Shown one piece after another: positions 49,201-61,160 of a stretch of 64,000 nucleotides of DNA. The notes under the pieces are model-generated. The model was not told where the DNA came from. It ran no database searches and worked only from the letters and a program-made list of their open reading frames with translations. Every line of letters begins with the position of its first letter. The first letter of the stretch is position 1. Position numbers and translations under genes: made by a program. Origin of the DNA: Artocarpus heterophyllus (taxonomy: Eukaryota > Streptophyta > Magnoliopsida > Rosales > Moraceae); assembly GCA_025403435.1 (NCBI GenBank), contig CM046354.1:15793836-15857835 (forward strand), given 5' to 3'.

Positions 49201-52200
49201 TCACAATCACTGAAATTAGATATCACATAACACTAACATCGAATTAAAAAAAAAACACACAAAAAACAAAAACAAAAAAATACAGGAATGGGTCGGAAAT
49301 TGATCTTATAAATCTCACATATTTGCATAAAAATAGAGACAAAACTGCTTAAAAAAGAATCAACTCTCTGCTGTAGCTAGAGCTAAGAACATAATTAGAT
49401 AAGAAAATGATGGTGGATTAAGAGAAGAGATAGAGAGAAGAGAGAGAAGTACCTGAGAGAGCGAAAAGAGTGAGATCAAAGGCAAAACCGTATAATCAAG
49501 TTATGCCCAAATAAAGGAAAGAAAACCATTACTTGTGAGCTTAGATTCTGAGGCGTTTTAAAATCTCTCTTCCTCCACGGTAATTCTTCTTCCCCAGCTT
49601 TCAGTTACTTCCAATTTCTCTTTTCTTTCATGAAACAGAAAAGAGAAAACAAAAGGTAATCGAATACCACAAAGCCAAAGGGAGAGAAATGGAAGCGAGA
49701 GAAAGAGAGGAGAGAGAAAGAAAGAACAGTAAGGAGTAATCTGGAATCTAATCTGTGGGATGCTTAATAACATTTTTGGAGGATGACAATGTTTATGTTA
49801 TGTTATCATGTGTAATATTTTAGGGGGGGTGGCACCTTTGACGGGTGCTTAGCGCTGGACGGCGAGCTCCAATTGTGGCTGGCAGTTATCTCAGCCGTAT
49901 GCTTCGAGTGAGGTTGATTGGGAGATTATACAAATATTACAATTGGGGTCCATAGGATTAGGAATCCCATGTGGTTTGGGGGATTATTAATCCTATACTG
50001 TTTGGACAATTTTGGAAGCATTGAATAAATTATCTAATCTAAAGTTATCACCAAATATGAGACTAAAATAAATAATTTTAATCCTAGTCTCAGTCCATGT
50101 AACAAACAACAAATAGACCCTTATTCGTAGAAGTCACATGCTACCTTGATCCCATTTTTCTTGATGCTTGTTTTTAAATAAAACTAAGTGGTTTTACAGT
50201 TGCCACTAACTTCCAAAATTAAAAGTTGTTCTTTAAAAAAAAGTCTTTTTTTTTGTCACTTCTTATTTGTCTTGTTATTCTAATACATAGTATCTTCAGT
50301 AGATAACTTAAAAAAACAAACAAACAAAAAGAAGAAATTAACTTAACCTTGCCAAAGTTATGTTAAATTAGTACTCATGAAAAGTAATCCAAGAATTAAC
50401 ACAAAGTTGTTGCTATACATTAAATTAATCTTATTAATTGTTTCTATAAAATGATCATCTGGTAAATTCCTACAGATTAACCCTTGATTGAAAGAACAAG
50501 TTTGTTCTAAGCAATATTAGCCATCTCAAGTTGTCATATGATCAGTATCAGTAGGTATATATAGGTAATTTCAGTGCCACCCGGGAGCCTAGCTGTGCTG
50601 CACTACTGCAGTTTATGACAAAGGATTTGAGTGTTGAGTGGTCCTTTTTTCAGAGTCTTTAATGTTAAGTTTTGTATTTATCAACCTAATACCTGATTTA
50701 GAGTATATTTCAATATCCCTTGCTTATCCTTAGCAGCTACTACATTTAACGAGGCCAAGTGACACATTTCTCATCAAAGACTTTCCTTTCTCTTAAAAAA
50801 AAAAGGAATTTCAGTATAAGTTGCGACTGCTTTGTCAATGGAAATATTACTTTCGTGACTTCATGCAACATTCTACTTTTTCCAATGTTCAAAAAGTCAA
50901 GCTTGGCAGGGCAAAGAAAAAAAAAAGAAAAAAAAAACAAGTGATCTGCAAGATCGGGTGGCCACCTACAACTGCAGTATGCAGAGATATTTAAGGAGTA
51001 ATAACATACGACGAAAAAAAAAAAACAAATTAGGTCGAAAGTCACGTTTCTTCCTGAGTTTCGGACTGTTATTAATCTCGTTGACCTTTTTGCAAACTAG
51101 TTGTAGTTGGATGACTTTTCTTATAAGTTCTCATTTCCCACTCTATTAAATTACATATACATATATATATATATATGTATATATATATTCAGATTAATGT
51201 AACCATTATGATAGCCACCCACAATAAGGCAAATTTTCACTTTATATGTACTTAGTCATACTCATCTTTAAATTCCCATGAGAAAACAGGTTAGTCAGCT
51301 AATTAAAATAACATAGAATATTGACTAGGGCGCCCTAGCAAATTACTACTGTAACGGGTCTATGGTAAAATGTTCGAATATTGAGAGACCTTTTTTGAAG
51401 GATTGAATTTGTCAATCTAGCTAAAGATTAATCATAGAGCACCTTTTTTTTTAAGAGTTTAAATTAAAAAGATAATTAATTCTGGCACATTAAATAACCT
51501 TAGAAATACATCTCAAATACATCTTCTCAAGTACGTTTTCTAACATAATAAACAACATGATGAGGCTCTAAAAGAACAGAATAAACAATATTCTACCAAT
51601 TTTTTTACACGAATTTCCTTAATTAGGTGGGACATTTGCTCTATATTCTCTCATATGCCGATACGCAAAAGTTGGACTGACCCCAAGCGAGGAAGCAGAG
51701 GACAGAGAGATCTCCAATTTCCAGCTTGAGTTGCCTATTAACAGTCTAAAGAGAGCATCAACGATCAAGTCTAAGCTAGAGAAGAGCAAATTTGCCAAGT
51801 ACTTCCTCTTGTTTGCCACTATGCTCGGCACTTCCATGGTCATCGGCGACGGAGTTTTAACTCCTTGTATTTCAGGTTTGTCAGCTATGTCTACTCTACA
51901 TTATTTTTTCCACACATAATAAGTCCTAATTCTCTGCAACAACGAGACAATTATTTTTATATAGTGTTTTTATTATTGATGTTACTAGTCTTTTGGTAAG
52001 ATGTCACAAAGGAATACAAAAATTTTGACTCTTCTTATTTTGCTGGAAGTTTTGTCGGCTGTCGGAGGTATCAAGCAAGCTACATCTAAAATGACAGAAG
52101 GTAAACTATACTAAATACCTTAATTGCAAGTTGCAATATATGATGTCATTAACCTTTATCTGTTTCTTTAAAGGCACAATAATTATAAATGATAATTAGG

Positions 52201-54682
52201 TGAAATGAATTTTTAACTAGGATATCGTTGATATGTGTTTGTTTTTAAACTTGCTTACATAAAGATGTTTCTTTTTGTCTTTGACAGATATGATTGTTTG
52301 GATATCAGTAGTGATCTTGGTGTTCCTATTTATGGTCCAAAGATTTGGAACTGACAAAGTAGGATACACTTTTGCTCCAATAATTTGTGTATGGTTTGCA
52401 CTTATTGCTGGGATTGGAATCTACAATTTCGTCAAATTTGACCCAACAGTCATCAAAGCTATAAATCCAAGATACATCGTAGATTATTTCAAAAGGAACA
52501 AAAAAGAAGCTTGGATTTCTCTTGGTGGTGTCGTACTAACCATCACAGGTGTCAAAATTTTACTTCTAGATCTCCTCGCATAAATTTTTTATATATTAAT
52601 TTATCTATTAAGACTTTAAAAAAATTAGCATACACGTACTAATAAATTAATTTCTCCTTGCAAATATTACAGGAACTGAAGCTCTATTTGCTGATGTGGG
52701 GCACTTCACTGTTAGATCCATTCAAATAAGCATGTGCACTGTGACATACCCAGCTCTTATAATGGCGTACACAGGACAAGCTTCTTTTCTTCGCAAGCAC
52801 AATGGTTTTGTACAAGACACCTTCTACGAGTCCATTCCAGGTTAATTATTTAGATTTCTCCTTTAAAAAGGCATTAATGTGCATAAATTGTACACTTTTT
52901 TTTTAACTTAACTTGGCGTTGAAAAAAAATTCTAATGTAACAAATAATACAGACTCATTGTATTGGCCAATGTTTGTGATGGCCATATTAGCATCAGTCA
53001 TAGCGAGTCAAGCCATGATTTCTGGAAGTTTCTCCATAATCCAACAGTCCCTAGCATTAGGGTGCTTTCCTCGCGTGAAGATTGTGCACACATCGAAAGA
53101 ATACGAAGGACAAGTTTACATTCCCGAAGCCAACTATCTTCTCATGATAGCCTGTGTAGCAGTTACTTTAGCTTTCAGGAGCACCACCAACATTGGGAAT
53201 GCCTATGGTACTAAATTTAGAACACAATATCAATTTTGCATGTTTATTCCTAGACCAATATCATACATAATATTATTCTTAATGATCACCCTCACCAAAT
53301 TTTAAACCTCAACATAATCACAATTTAACTAACTTTGGAAGTGACAAGGACACTATGACATATTATTAAATAAAATAATACTTTTTTTTTGGGTAAATTA
53401 TGATCTATATTGTTCCAGCACCAATTGACCAATCAATCAACATATCTAATCCAATGTAATCAATCCCTATTAAAATGTTGCTCTAACAACAATTGGTCCG
53501 TTAAATGACATAATAAATATTATTAGCGAGGCACAAAAAAAATGAAGAAAGAGAACCAGAGTTATATTTCAGTTTTTTCCCCCTCTTGACATAGTCTACT
53601 AGCAACTGACAATAAATATTTTAATTCTTGTACTTGCAGGAATAGCTGTGGTGTTCGTAATGACTCTCACATCATCCTTCTTGGTACTAATCATGTTGAT
53701 GATTTGGAAGACCAACATACTCTTAGTAATCAGTTTCGTCCTTGTCATTGGCTCCGTGGAGCTTCTTTATCTGAGTTCAGTCCTCTACAAATTCGACCAA
53801 GGAGGATATCTTCCTCTCGCATTTGCCGGTATACTACTGATTGTCATGTTCATTTGGAACGACGTATACCGAAGAAAGTACTACTATGAGCTCGAACACA
53901 AAATCTCTTCCAAGGAAGTAGAGAAAATTATTTCCGTCGAGACAAATTTATGTCGAATTCCCGGCCTTGCCATGTTCTACTCGGAACTTGTTCACGGCAT
54001 TCCACCCATCTTTAAGCATTATGTGTCAAATGTCCCTGCTTTGCACTGCGTCCTTGTTTTCATATCCATTAAGTCCTTGCCCATAAGCAAGGTTCCTCCG
54101 GAGGAGCGCTTTCTTTTTCGCCGAGTCAAGCCTAGAGAAATGAATGTATTTCGCTGCGTGACGAGATATGGCTACAACGACGTTCGTCACAAGCACGAGC
54201 ATGAGCTGTTCGAGAAGCTGTTGGTTGAGAAGTTGAAGGAGTTCATGGAATACGACTTTTGGATGTTCCATGCGAACAATAATATGGATCAGAATAGAGC
54301 TGTTAAATTGGATCATGTCATTGAAAATGGCGAAGACTCAAGAGAAGTGTTCAACCCTAATAATAAGAATAATGAAACTACTAATTATGAAGATGAAAAG
54401 CACGTTGAAGGAGACGATCATCATGATGACCATGATCATTATCAGAAGCTAAATAAGATGTTGGACATGGAGATTGAGGCACTCAACCGAGCGTTGCGCG
54501 CCGGCGTTGTTCACTTGATCGGCGAAAATGAAGTGGTGGCTTGCAAAGAGGCTGGAATAGGGAAGAGAATCTTGATTGATTATGCTTACAATTTCTTGAA
54601 GAAGAATTTGAGGCAGACTGAGAAAGTATTTGATATTCCTCACAAGCGCATGCTTAAAGTGGGAATGACTTATGAGCTTTAA
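46212..54682 (+). CDS. KT/HAK/KUP potassium transporter, group I (HAK5-like), 798 codons
   Basis: Exons: 46212-46352, 46514-46742, 51627-51875, 52050-52100, 52288-52548, 52673-52840, 52953-53207, 53640-54682. They sum to 2397 bases and stay in frame. The start is [11 protein letters not shown], after a TATA box. Family marks: [14 protein letters not shown] (exon 2), [34 protein letters not shown] (exon 3), [10 protein letters not shown] (exon 5), [18 protein letters not shown] (exon 6), [12 protein letters not shown] (exon 7), FDQGGYLPL (exon 8). It is a plasma-membrane type protein with about 12 predicted membrane segments and a long cytosolic C-terminus. Group I members take up K+ at low external levels; this role is inferred from family. 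A His/Asp-rich insert lies near residues 700-720. All introns are GT-AG except intron 1 (GC-AG). Intron 2 is 4.9 kb and holds a CACTA element. Confidence 0.92.
46353..46354 (+). other. Non-canonical GC splice donor, intron 1 of the complete HAK gene
   Basis: Exon 1 ends CCAAG and the intron begins GCCTGC. The last copy has CCAAG then GTCTCC at the same place. No in-frame GT donor is nearby. The site matches the usual GC-donor context poorly after position +2. Reading through would end at a stop near 46434. Confidence 0.75.
46808..48684 (-). mobile_element. Non-autonomous CACTA element in intron 2 of the complete HAK gene
   Basis: 1877 bp. Ends are CACTCCTAAAAATTAGGA on the plus strand and CACTACTAAAAATTGTAG on the minus strand, flanked by TTA (46805-46807 and 48685-48687), the 3-bp duplication typical of CACTA. 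Subterminal arrays of AAACCGTCGT/ACGACGGTTT-like units lie at about 46830-47220 and 48475-48660. The centre contains a tandem duplication (about 47690-47960 and 47970-48190). No transposase is encoded. Strand is set by its match to the element at 42079. Confidence 0.9.
48688..51626 (+). other. Rest of HAK intron 2, repeats but no exon
   Basis: No HAK exon is found here; exon 3 follows at 51627. A GA-rich stretch (about 49420-49740) and AT-rich DNA are present. A direct repeat of about 25 bases occurs: TTATTCTTAGAAGTCACAT near 49135 and TTATTCGTAGAAGTCACAT near 50123. A MITE-like stretch ends CAACAAATAGACCC at 50118. These suggest further old insertions that I could not delimit. Confidence 0.5.
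51152..51189. repeat. (AT)n-rich simple repeat in HAK intron 2
   Basis: TACATATACATATATAT-type run with single interruptions. Confidence 0.9.
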
Positions 54683-55559
54683 GCCTTTTGTGATTAGAAC
54701 ACAGGGTGGGAGAGATGGAGTGCTCGAGAGCAAGAACCATGGGCCTAGTATAATATTAGGCAATTAAATAATATTTGTACGCAAAGAAGTTCTTAAGCTC
54801 CTAAATCCTATATACAATGCCGGCGAGTGAAATTCGGCACAAACTTGTATGACTGGTTTTGAGCATCCTTAGTGATTGAATGCAAAACATGGTTTAATAT
54901 TACTGCCCTACGCGTGGATATGTAGAATTAGTCTTTTCTAACTATATTAGCTCATGAATATAAACCATTAAACATAGAGTTAGTCTACTCTAATTATGTT
55001 AGCACATAAATATAAACCATTAAACCTAAATTACCATTAGTTATGCTCTTGTAATGTCGTTTTTCGTACACTCAAGTTGGAGAGGTTTAGAAAGATTTAT
55101 AGGATTCCAAAAACTTGCGTTAACATGCCTTAGACGAGAACCGGCCAAACACTACTTTGTTGGTTAAATATTTGATTTTGCCCTAAAGAAATCGAAGTAA
55201 ATTAATCAGTGTAAAATCTATTATCTTTAAACAATCTTTTCTAATCTTTTCTAAGTGATGTTGCAATGAACTTTTGTTACGAGAAAGAGAAAAGATATTG
55301 CACAAGTGCAACAACAAGCAAAAAAAAAAAAAAAATCAATACATAATTTTCTAAATAAAAAAGAAAGAGGGCATTTTTTTTTAAGGGGAGGCAAATAACA
55401 TAATTAGATTAGTAAATGATAACTTAGTTTTTCAAAAAGATTAGTAAATAACATATCATAAAAAAATTAGGTTTACAATAATTTCAAAAAAGCAAAAATA
55501 ACCTTTTCCTTCTCCTCCCCCTCACCAGCGTTAGTTGATAAAAACACATATTTATTAGC
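54683..55559. other. 3' flank of the complete HAK gene
   Basis: AT-rich, including the likely 3' UTR (AATAAT-like signals at about 54744-54770). TATTAGCTCATGAATATAAACCATTAAA near 54946 is repeated as GTTAGCACATAAATATAAACC near 54998. At 55280-55302, GAGAAAGAGAAAAGATATTG also occurs in the centre of the giant inverted repeat near 24942. No gene is seen. Confidence 0.5.
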
Positions 55560-57370
55560 AATATCATAGGACATTATTGACACCGACAACATCGTAGGAA
55601 ACCATAACTACCGTATATACTAGTAAATATATATTTATATGAAGTTACTGGAACGACTCCAATAATGTCATCAATCGATAAATATACATATTTAAACAAA
55701 TTTACTTCAACAAATTTGATATGTTCACTTGTTGATAAATGTCATATTTATATGCAAGTACTTGTATTTACATAGATTTATTGGAATGATTTCGGCATCG
55801 TCCAACATCGTCATCGGCTAGCAATACCTATATTATAATGTAAATGCCAAAATTTATGTAGATTTACCAAAACGACTCGGACGATGTCACTAACTAGTAA
55901 ATACAATATTTATCGGTAAATATATGTATAAACTGATAAATGCATAAAGTTACATCTATTAATTTAAACGACTCTTATGTATTCATAGGTAAATATTTAC
56001 CAACCAAAACTCACAAAAAACTTCAAAATGCCTTTTCTTTTTCTTTTTCTTTTGTTTTTTTTCCTCCTTCTCGTCTCTATGTATTCCCAACTGTTCCTCC
56101 ACCATTCCTTGAATTTTTTGCTTCAATGCTTCCATGCAGCCACCACAACCACCGATCTTCTCCAGCGACCTATAGTCTGTCCAAATCAGAAGTCAACTTC
56201 ATCAAACTAAAATTGATCTAGCATTGTTAGATAGTTTGTGTTCCTGATAATAGTGGAGACGAGCTTCGATGGTGTCAATGATGAAAACTCTAGTGAATCT
56301 ATAACCATATCATGATCTCTGTTGCAAGTTCACTTATTGGTCGCAAGGCCTTCGCTCTTTGAAGCTCCTCATTGAGGTGGCATTATCTACGAATGACGAA
56401 CGTCATTAGGATTAAGGATGTTCATGGATTAGATTTTACGAATTTAAGGTCAACCCACAATCCAATTGAAACCTTTCAGATTGAGCCAATCCATAATCCG
56501 ATCCAAAACCTTCGAATTAGAAAAATCATAATCCACAATTTGATCCAAAACCTTTGATTACTCTTATAGATTGAGCTATGACATTTAAAAATAAGAATAT
56601 TGAATTTTTTCCAACATTAAAAATTAAAATAAATAATCTATAATATAAAATTACTTAATAAAATGAAATTTGTTACAAGCAATCATTAAGATAAACTAAC
56701 TTCAATACAAAATTAAAATCAAGTATTCTTAAACAAAAGAAAAACTTAAAATAAAGTATTGTTCATGCATCACGGTGCTTAAAAATTCAAAAAAATTAAA
56801 AATTATAAGATATATACATATGGGTTTTGGATTGATGAATTGGACGGATTGAGAATTCTTTAATTCATAATATAGTCCAAAACCTTTAGATTGAGATTTT
56901 TTTTTCAATCTGCTACGTTACCAATCTAAAAATCTTCCCAACGCAGTCTAAAATTTTTAGATTGGATTGGATTGAGCAAATTTTACAAATTGACGGATTT
57001 CTAGAACACCCCTAATTGGGATCTACAAGGAAGATAGTGAACTAATTGGGGAAGGGAGGAGGGAGAGAAATGAGGAAGGAAAAAAAAAGAAAAAAAATAA
57101 GATGTGTAAAGTGGGAGTTTTTTGGGGTTTTAATAAATTATAACATAGTGATAGATTGGTCCTACATATCCTACATACTTCACTTTAAAAAAAAAAATTA
57201 TGCTATTGTTTACTAAACACCTACTAACTTATGCTATTTGGTGCATTTTCTTTCTTATTTTTATTTTTATTTTTATTTTTTTCCTTGATTGCTGTTTAAT
57301 ATATGAGTACATTCTTATAATTTTTCCTATGATATTTTGTTTGTTTCTTCTTCTTCTTCTTCTTCTTCAT
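55560..57370 (+). repeat. Dispersed repeat, copy 2, with a MITE inside
   Basis: Second copy of the repeat at 17460-18245, in the same order: AT-rich start (here expanded, several GTAAATATATATTTA and ACTCCAATAATGTCATC-like blocks between 55600 and 55990), pyrimidine block at 56030-56085, GTTCCTCCACCATTCCTTGAA, CATTAGGAT, ACTAACTTATGCTATTTGG and a T-rich tail ending in a (TTC)n run at 57345-57369. A 602-bp MITE is inserted at 56413. Class unknown. Confidence 0.7.
56413..57014. mobile_element. hAT-type MITE with paralogous empty site
   Basis: Ends are TAAGGATGTTC and, on the other strand, TAGGGGTGTTC. Flanks are ATTAGGAT (56405-56412) and ATTGGGAT (57015-57022), an 8-bp duplication with one mismatch. 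Copy 1 of the host repeat has a single uninterrupted CATTGGGATCTA at about 17995, which proves an insertion. The inside repeats CCAATCCATAATCCGATCC-like units in both orientations. It has no coding sequence. Confidence 0.85.
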
Positions 57371-57559
57371 TTTGAAATAGGCAACTAAAAGAATGCTCCC
57401 TAAGGAGTACTTTTTAAGATTGTCCCCCTAAAAAGCTCTTTACAAAACTGTTCTTTAATTAAAACTTGTGATTTAAGTAAAAGTCCAAGTTACCATTCCT
57501 TCTTTAATTAAAAAAAGGTGATTTATTAAAAGTTCAAATTACCATCCCTTCTTACTTCC

Positions 57560-58255
57560 TCATGTGGTAGATTACTCTAGTCGCCAGTGCGAGAGGCCAA
57601 ATTGTAACCTGGTAGGCTTCAAATTTGGAATCTACCAGATTTTGACATGTTTTCTTTGAAATAAAGAAGCACTAACAACCCTAGATCACTAACGTGTGGT
57701 ACTAGATTATTACCTGATAGGTTCTAAAGTTAGAAACTACTAGATTCTAGCATATTTTCTTTGAAATTAATAAGCACCAATTGCCCCTGATCGCTGACGT
57801 AAAGTGCCAAATTATAACATGATAGATTCCAAAGTTAGAATCTACTAGATTCTAACATATTTTTTTTAAAACAAAGAAGCACCAAACACCTTTAACGTTA
57901 GCGCAGGGTGCCGAATTGTAACCTGATAAGTTTCAAAGTTGAAATCGACTAGATTCCAAGATATTTTCTTAGAAACAAAGAAACACCTATCGCCTCTGGT
58001 CATCGGCGTGGGGTATTGGATTGTAATATGGTAGGTTTCAAAGTTTAAAACTCATAGATTCTAACATATTTTTTTTAAAACAAAGAAGCATCGATACCTC
58101 CATTCGCGTAGTTTAACATGGTAGGTTCCAATTCCATCAGATTCTAACATATTTTCTTAGAAATAAAGCAATATCAACCGCCTTTGATCGTTGATGCAAG
58201 GCACCAGATTGTAACCTGGTACGTTGCAAAATTAGACCTGCAAGAGTCCGTCCTA
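57560..58255. repeat. Tandem array of about 105-bp units
   Basis: About six and a half diverged units. The landmark ATTGTAACCTGGTAGG-like block recurs near 57597, 57700, 57806, 57910, 58015, 58110 and 58203. Each is followed by a form of CTAGATTCTAACATATTTTCTT and AAACAAAGAAGCACC. Spacing is about 105 for the first units and about 94 for the last two. No open frame runs through it. Confidence 0.85.
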
Positions 58256-59105
58256 AAACATGCTAGATTCTATCCCACAACCTAACAATTATATTTTTTT
58301 TCTAATAAATACCACCGCCATACAATTGTTTTTGCAAAATTATTACAACCTAATAACATTATAAAATCATTAAACAAAAATGACTAGACTATACAAATTA
58401 ACAAACTACTAGTAACAAGAATCAAAATAAAAATAAAAACATAACAGAAAGATCCAAATGCCTCTCCATCTTTACTTTTCATTTTGATTTTCTATCTGGC
58501 CTTTTAAATCAAAGAAACCAATTCAGAAATCTATTTTAATCTTCCATTTCACTGCTTCAATGTAAAAATAAAAAAAAAATAGAAAAAAGAGTTGACACCG
58601 TAGAAACCAATCCCTCATTTGCAGAATCTAATCACTATCAACACGCCAACCAAAAAAAAAAAAAAAAACTTTAACAAAAAAAATAAAATAAAATTTTGTT
58701 GTGATGCCCACGCCATGTCCATTATGTGATGCCAACACCAAACACATATTTGGCAAGAAGAAAGAACGAGTGAGAACTGGATTCAGGCTGGTGAACCAAG
58801 TAAATATAGGTGAAGAAAATACATAAAATTTTGAACAAAAGGGGTGTGGAAACAACAGACATCCAGAGCTTGCAAATTTATAAAAACATTTGTAAGAGAC
58901 ATCCAGAGCTTGTAAATTTATTGGAACGCTCTCAAATTGTTACAAGTGTATAATTTAACTTGCTTGGCAGCGCAAATAACAAACAGCAGCAAAGAAGAGA
59001 GGAAATTACAGAGCGACGGTATGAGATTAAAAACAATCCCTAACCCCCATCCTCTCACATCCATAAACCAAACCAGAAAAAAAAAAGTAAGTGTCACAAA
59101 CGTCA
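58256..59105. other. Intergenic, no gene seen
   Basis: AT-rich. A short tandem duplication of AGACATCCAGAGCTTG lies at about 58857 and 58896. The minus strand from 59105 downward may be non-coding sequence once attached to the RING fragment at 59106. Confidence 0.4.
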
Positions 59106-59179
59106 TAAGTCATATTCACATTTGCAGGGCTTCAATTGCTGATCCGTCAAATCCATCTCCTCAGCGCAAACATCTCCCT
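59106..59179 (-). pseudogene. Fragment of a NOT4-type RING finger exon
   Basis: The minus strand reads VCAEEMDLTDQQLKPCKC followed by EYDL and a stop. This is the first half of the C4C4 RING of plant CCR4-NOT subunit 4-like E3 ligases, where the family has CPLCAEEMDLTDQQLKPCKC and then GYE. Here the first Cys region is replaced (GDV), and a stop precedes it. The rest of RING, the RRM and the C-terminus are absent nearby, so it is a gene fragment with no expected function. A dispersed repeat starts directly beside it at 59180. Confidence 0.75.
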
Positions 59180-59340
59180 ATGTTTAAGGGTATATTGCCC
59201 ACTCTTTTTTTTTTTTTTTCCTTCATGAATAACAATTATTGACTTTTGTTGAGTTCCCAAAAAATAGAAAATAGTTGGCCTTTTTTCTTAAAAAAAAATC
59301 TAAACAAAATATTAGCTAAAATATAGAAAATATTTGGGGC
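59180..59340 (+). repeat. Short dispersed repeat, copy 2
   Basis: Partner of 18800-18935. A T-run and a short insertion near 59195-59220 make this copy longer. Confidence 0.7.
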
Positions 59341-60650
59341 CTTCCGAACTTAACCTCTGTAATATCGAGAAGAAAACTAACGAAAGATATGGCATGGAAT
59401 CTACTCTACGGGGAATTATTTCGATGGCATATATATTGAAAGATCTTATCTCCACGAAAAAAGAACTTTCGTTACTCATGTAAATAACAACAACAACAAC
59501 AATAATAATAATCACACAATTCAGAACTTTATTGAATGGCATTGCGAAGAAATTTGGGTGATAAACTCGATAAACTAAATTTATGTCTGTGGGAATAAGT
59601 TATTGATGTGTAATATAAAAGTATGGTAGTCATATATGTGTCTGTGAAGAGCGTAATAACATTTGTAGATTTTTTTTTTTTAACAATAGACGAGTATAAG
59701 TTTTTACTTCACAATATACAATTATATGTTTTTAGAATAATGTATAAATATATATATGTTAGAAAATATACTACTGGTATATATAATTGGTTGTATGGAA
59801 AAGTGTTAATTGCACATCTCCTAGCTAAATGCTAAACGCGTTTCCTAAATTAGTCATAAAAAAATTCCTTTCGTAATTCCTCTGAAGGGTAAAAAAAATG
59901 CCTTTCTAGTTGTTTAGATCAAGCAGTAAATATATAATTACATTTTTTATGTAGATATACTGAGAATATTATTGATTAGTTGTTTGAGTAAATTTTTTAT
60001 TCCATATATATAATTTTCAAAAAATTATAAGGTAATCTTTTTCTGAAGTATTATACCTTACATATCGCTACGTTTTCGTTTCAAAGAGGCGTCGCGGATC
60101 TTTTTGAGGGAAAAAACCCGACCACGCATTAAGATAGTAATTCATTTATTTCTTTATTTATGTATTTTGAGAGGAAGATAGCAATTTACGCATATTAAGC
60201 ATAGTAATTTACGCATATCAAGCAACCAATCCAAGATAACATTTATTTTTAAAAAAATTAAGATAACATTGCTGACCCATCCTTTAATAAAGGAAATTAA
60301 ATATAAAAAAAAATGACATTTTTTTTCACTTTCCAAAAATGAGACTGTGAGATCGTTGCAAATAACAAAAAAATTATTTGAGTAGACAACAAGCAAGCCA
60401 AGAAAAGAATTTATAAAAGGGATGTCAACGACTATATTTACTAACCAATAATAGACAAAATTTTTATGGTATTCAGACTGTTAAAAACAAAACGTGACTT
60501 TTTAGGGAAATAAATAAATAAATAACCGAAGGCTGTTGCACGGAAATTTCTTATGCGCTGGGAACACTGCTTTCACGCGTGTCTGTAGTTGCATATAAAT
60601 TACAAGTGCCGGCAATAAGTGTTAGCACTAAATTTATATGCGGTAACTTA
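59341..60650. other. Intergenic, no gene seen
   Basis: AT-rich, with a CAA/TAA-type simple repeat at about 59488-59512. No exon or element recognised. GC content rises from about 60500 toward the next HAK promoter. Confidence 0.5.
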
Positions 60651-60653
60651 AGG

Positions 60654-60665
60654 CATATAAAAACG
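60654..60665 (+). promoter_or_regulatory. Possible TATA box of the last HAK copy
   Basis: CATATAAAAACG about 500 bases upstream of the ATG. It is followed by GC-richer leader-like sequence with CT-rich tracts (CTTGTTCTTCTCTGCTCTC near 60820). The long leader is uncertain. Confidence 0.3.
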
Positions 60666-61160
60666 CAGCGGAAATATAAATTGGTGTACCTCCCGTCATT
60701 GACGTAGAACGAACTGTCGGTGTCTGTTGCACAACGTAGCTGCTTCCCTCCGGCTATAAGCGTTGCTTTTGTTTCTAAAAAGAATTGTGGACTCGCGGAC
60801 CCAAGTTTCTCTGTGAAACTTGTTCTTCTCTGCTCTCTCCATCAAAAAGCAAATGAAGAACGTTTCTAAACTTATATGGGCAGGAAATGATGAATCAAAA
60901 TTTAATAATGGACCACAATTATGACATGAAACTGTTACCTTAAAATTAATGTAGAAACCGTTTCCTTAAAATATGGAGCAGTTTCTACAATATGTACGTA
61001 AATGATAACCTATTTGGTCATTTTCTCCTTCATATTCGTCGACTAGTACATTCTGATGTTCCATCTATTCAACCATAATTTACTTCTCTTTTTTTTTTCA
61101 CTTTTGACGTTTGGTTCACGTACTAGGGTTTTTGTTTGTTTTTCAATTGAAGGCTGATTT

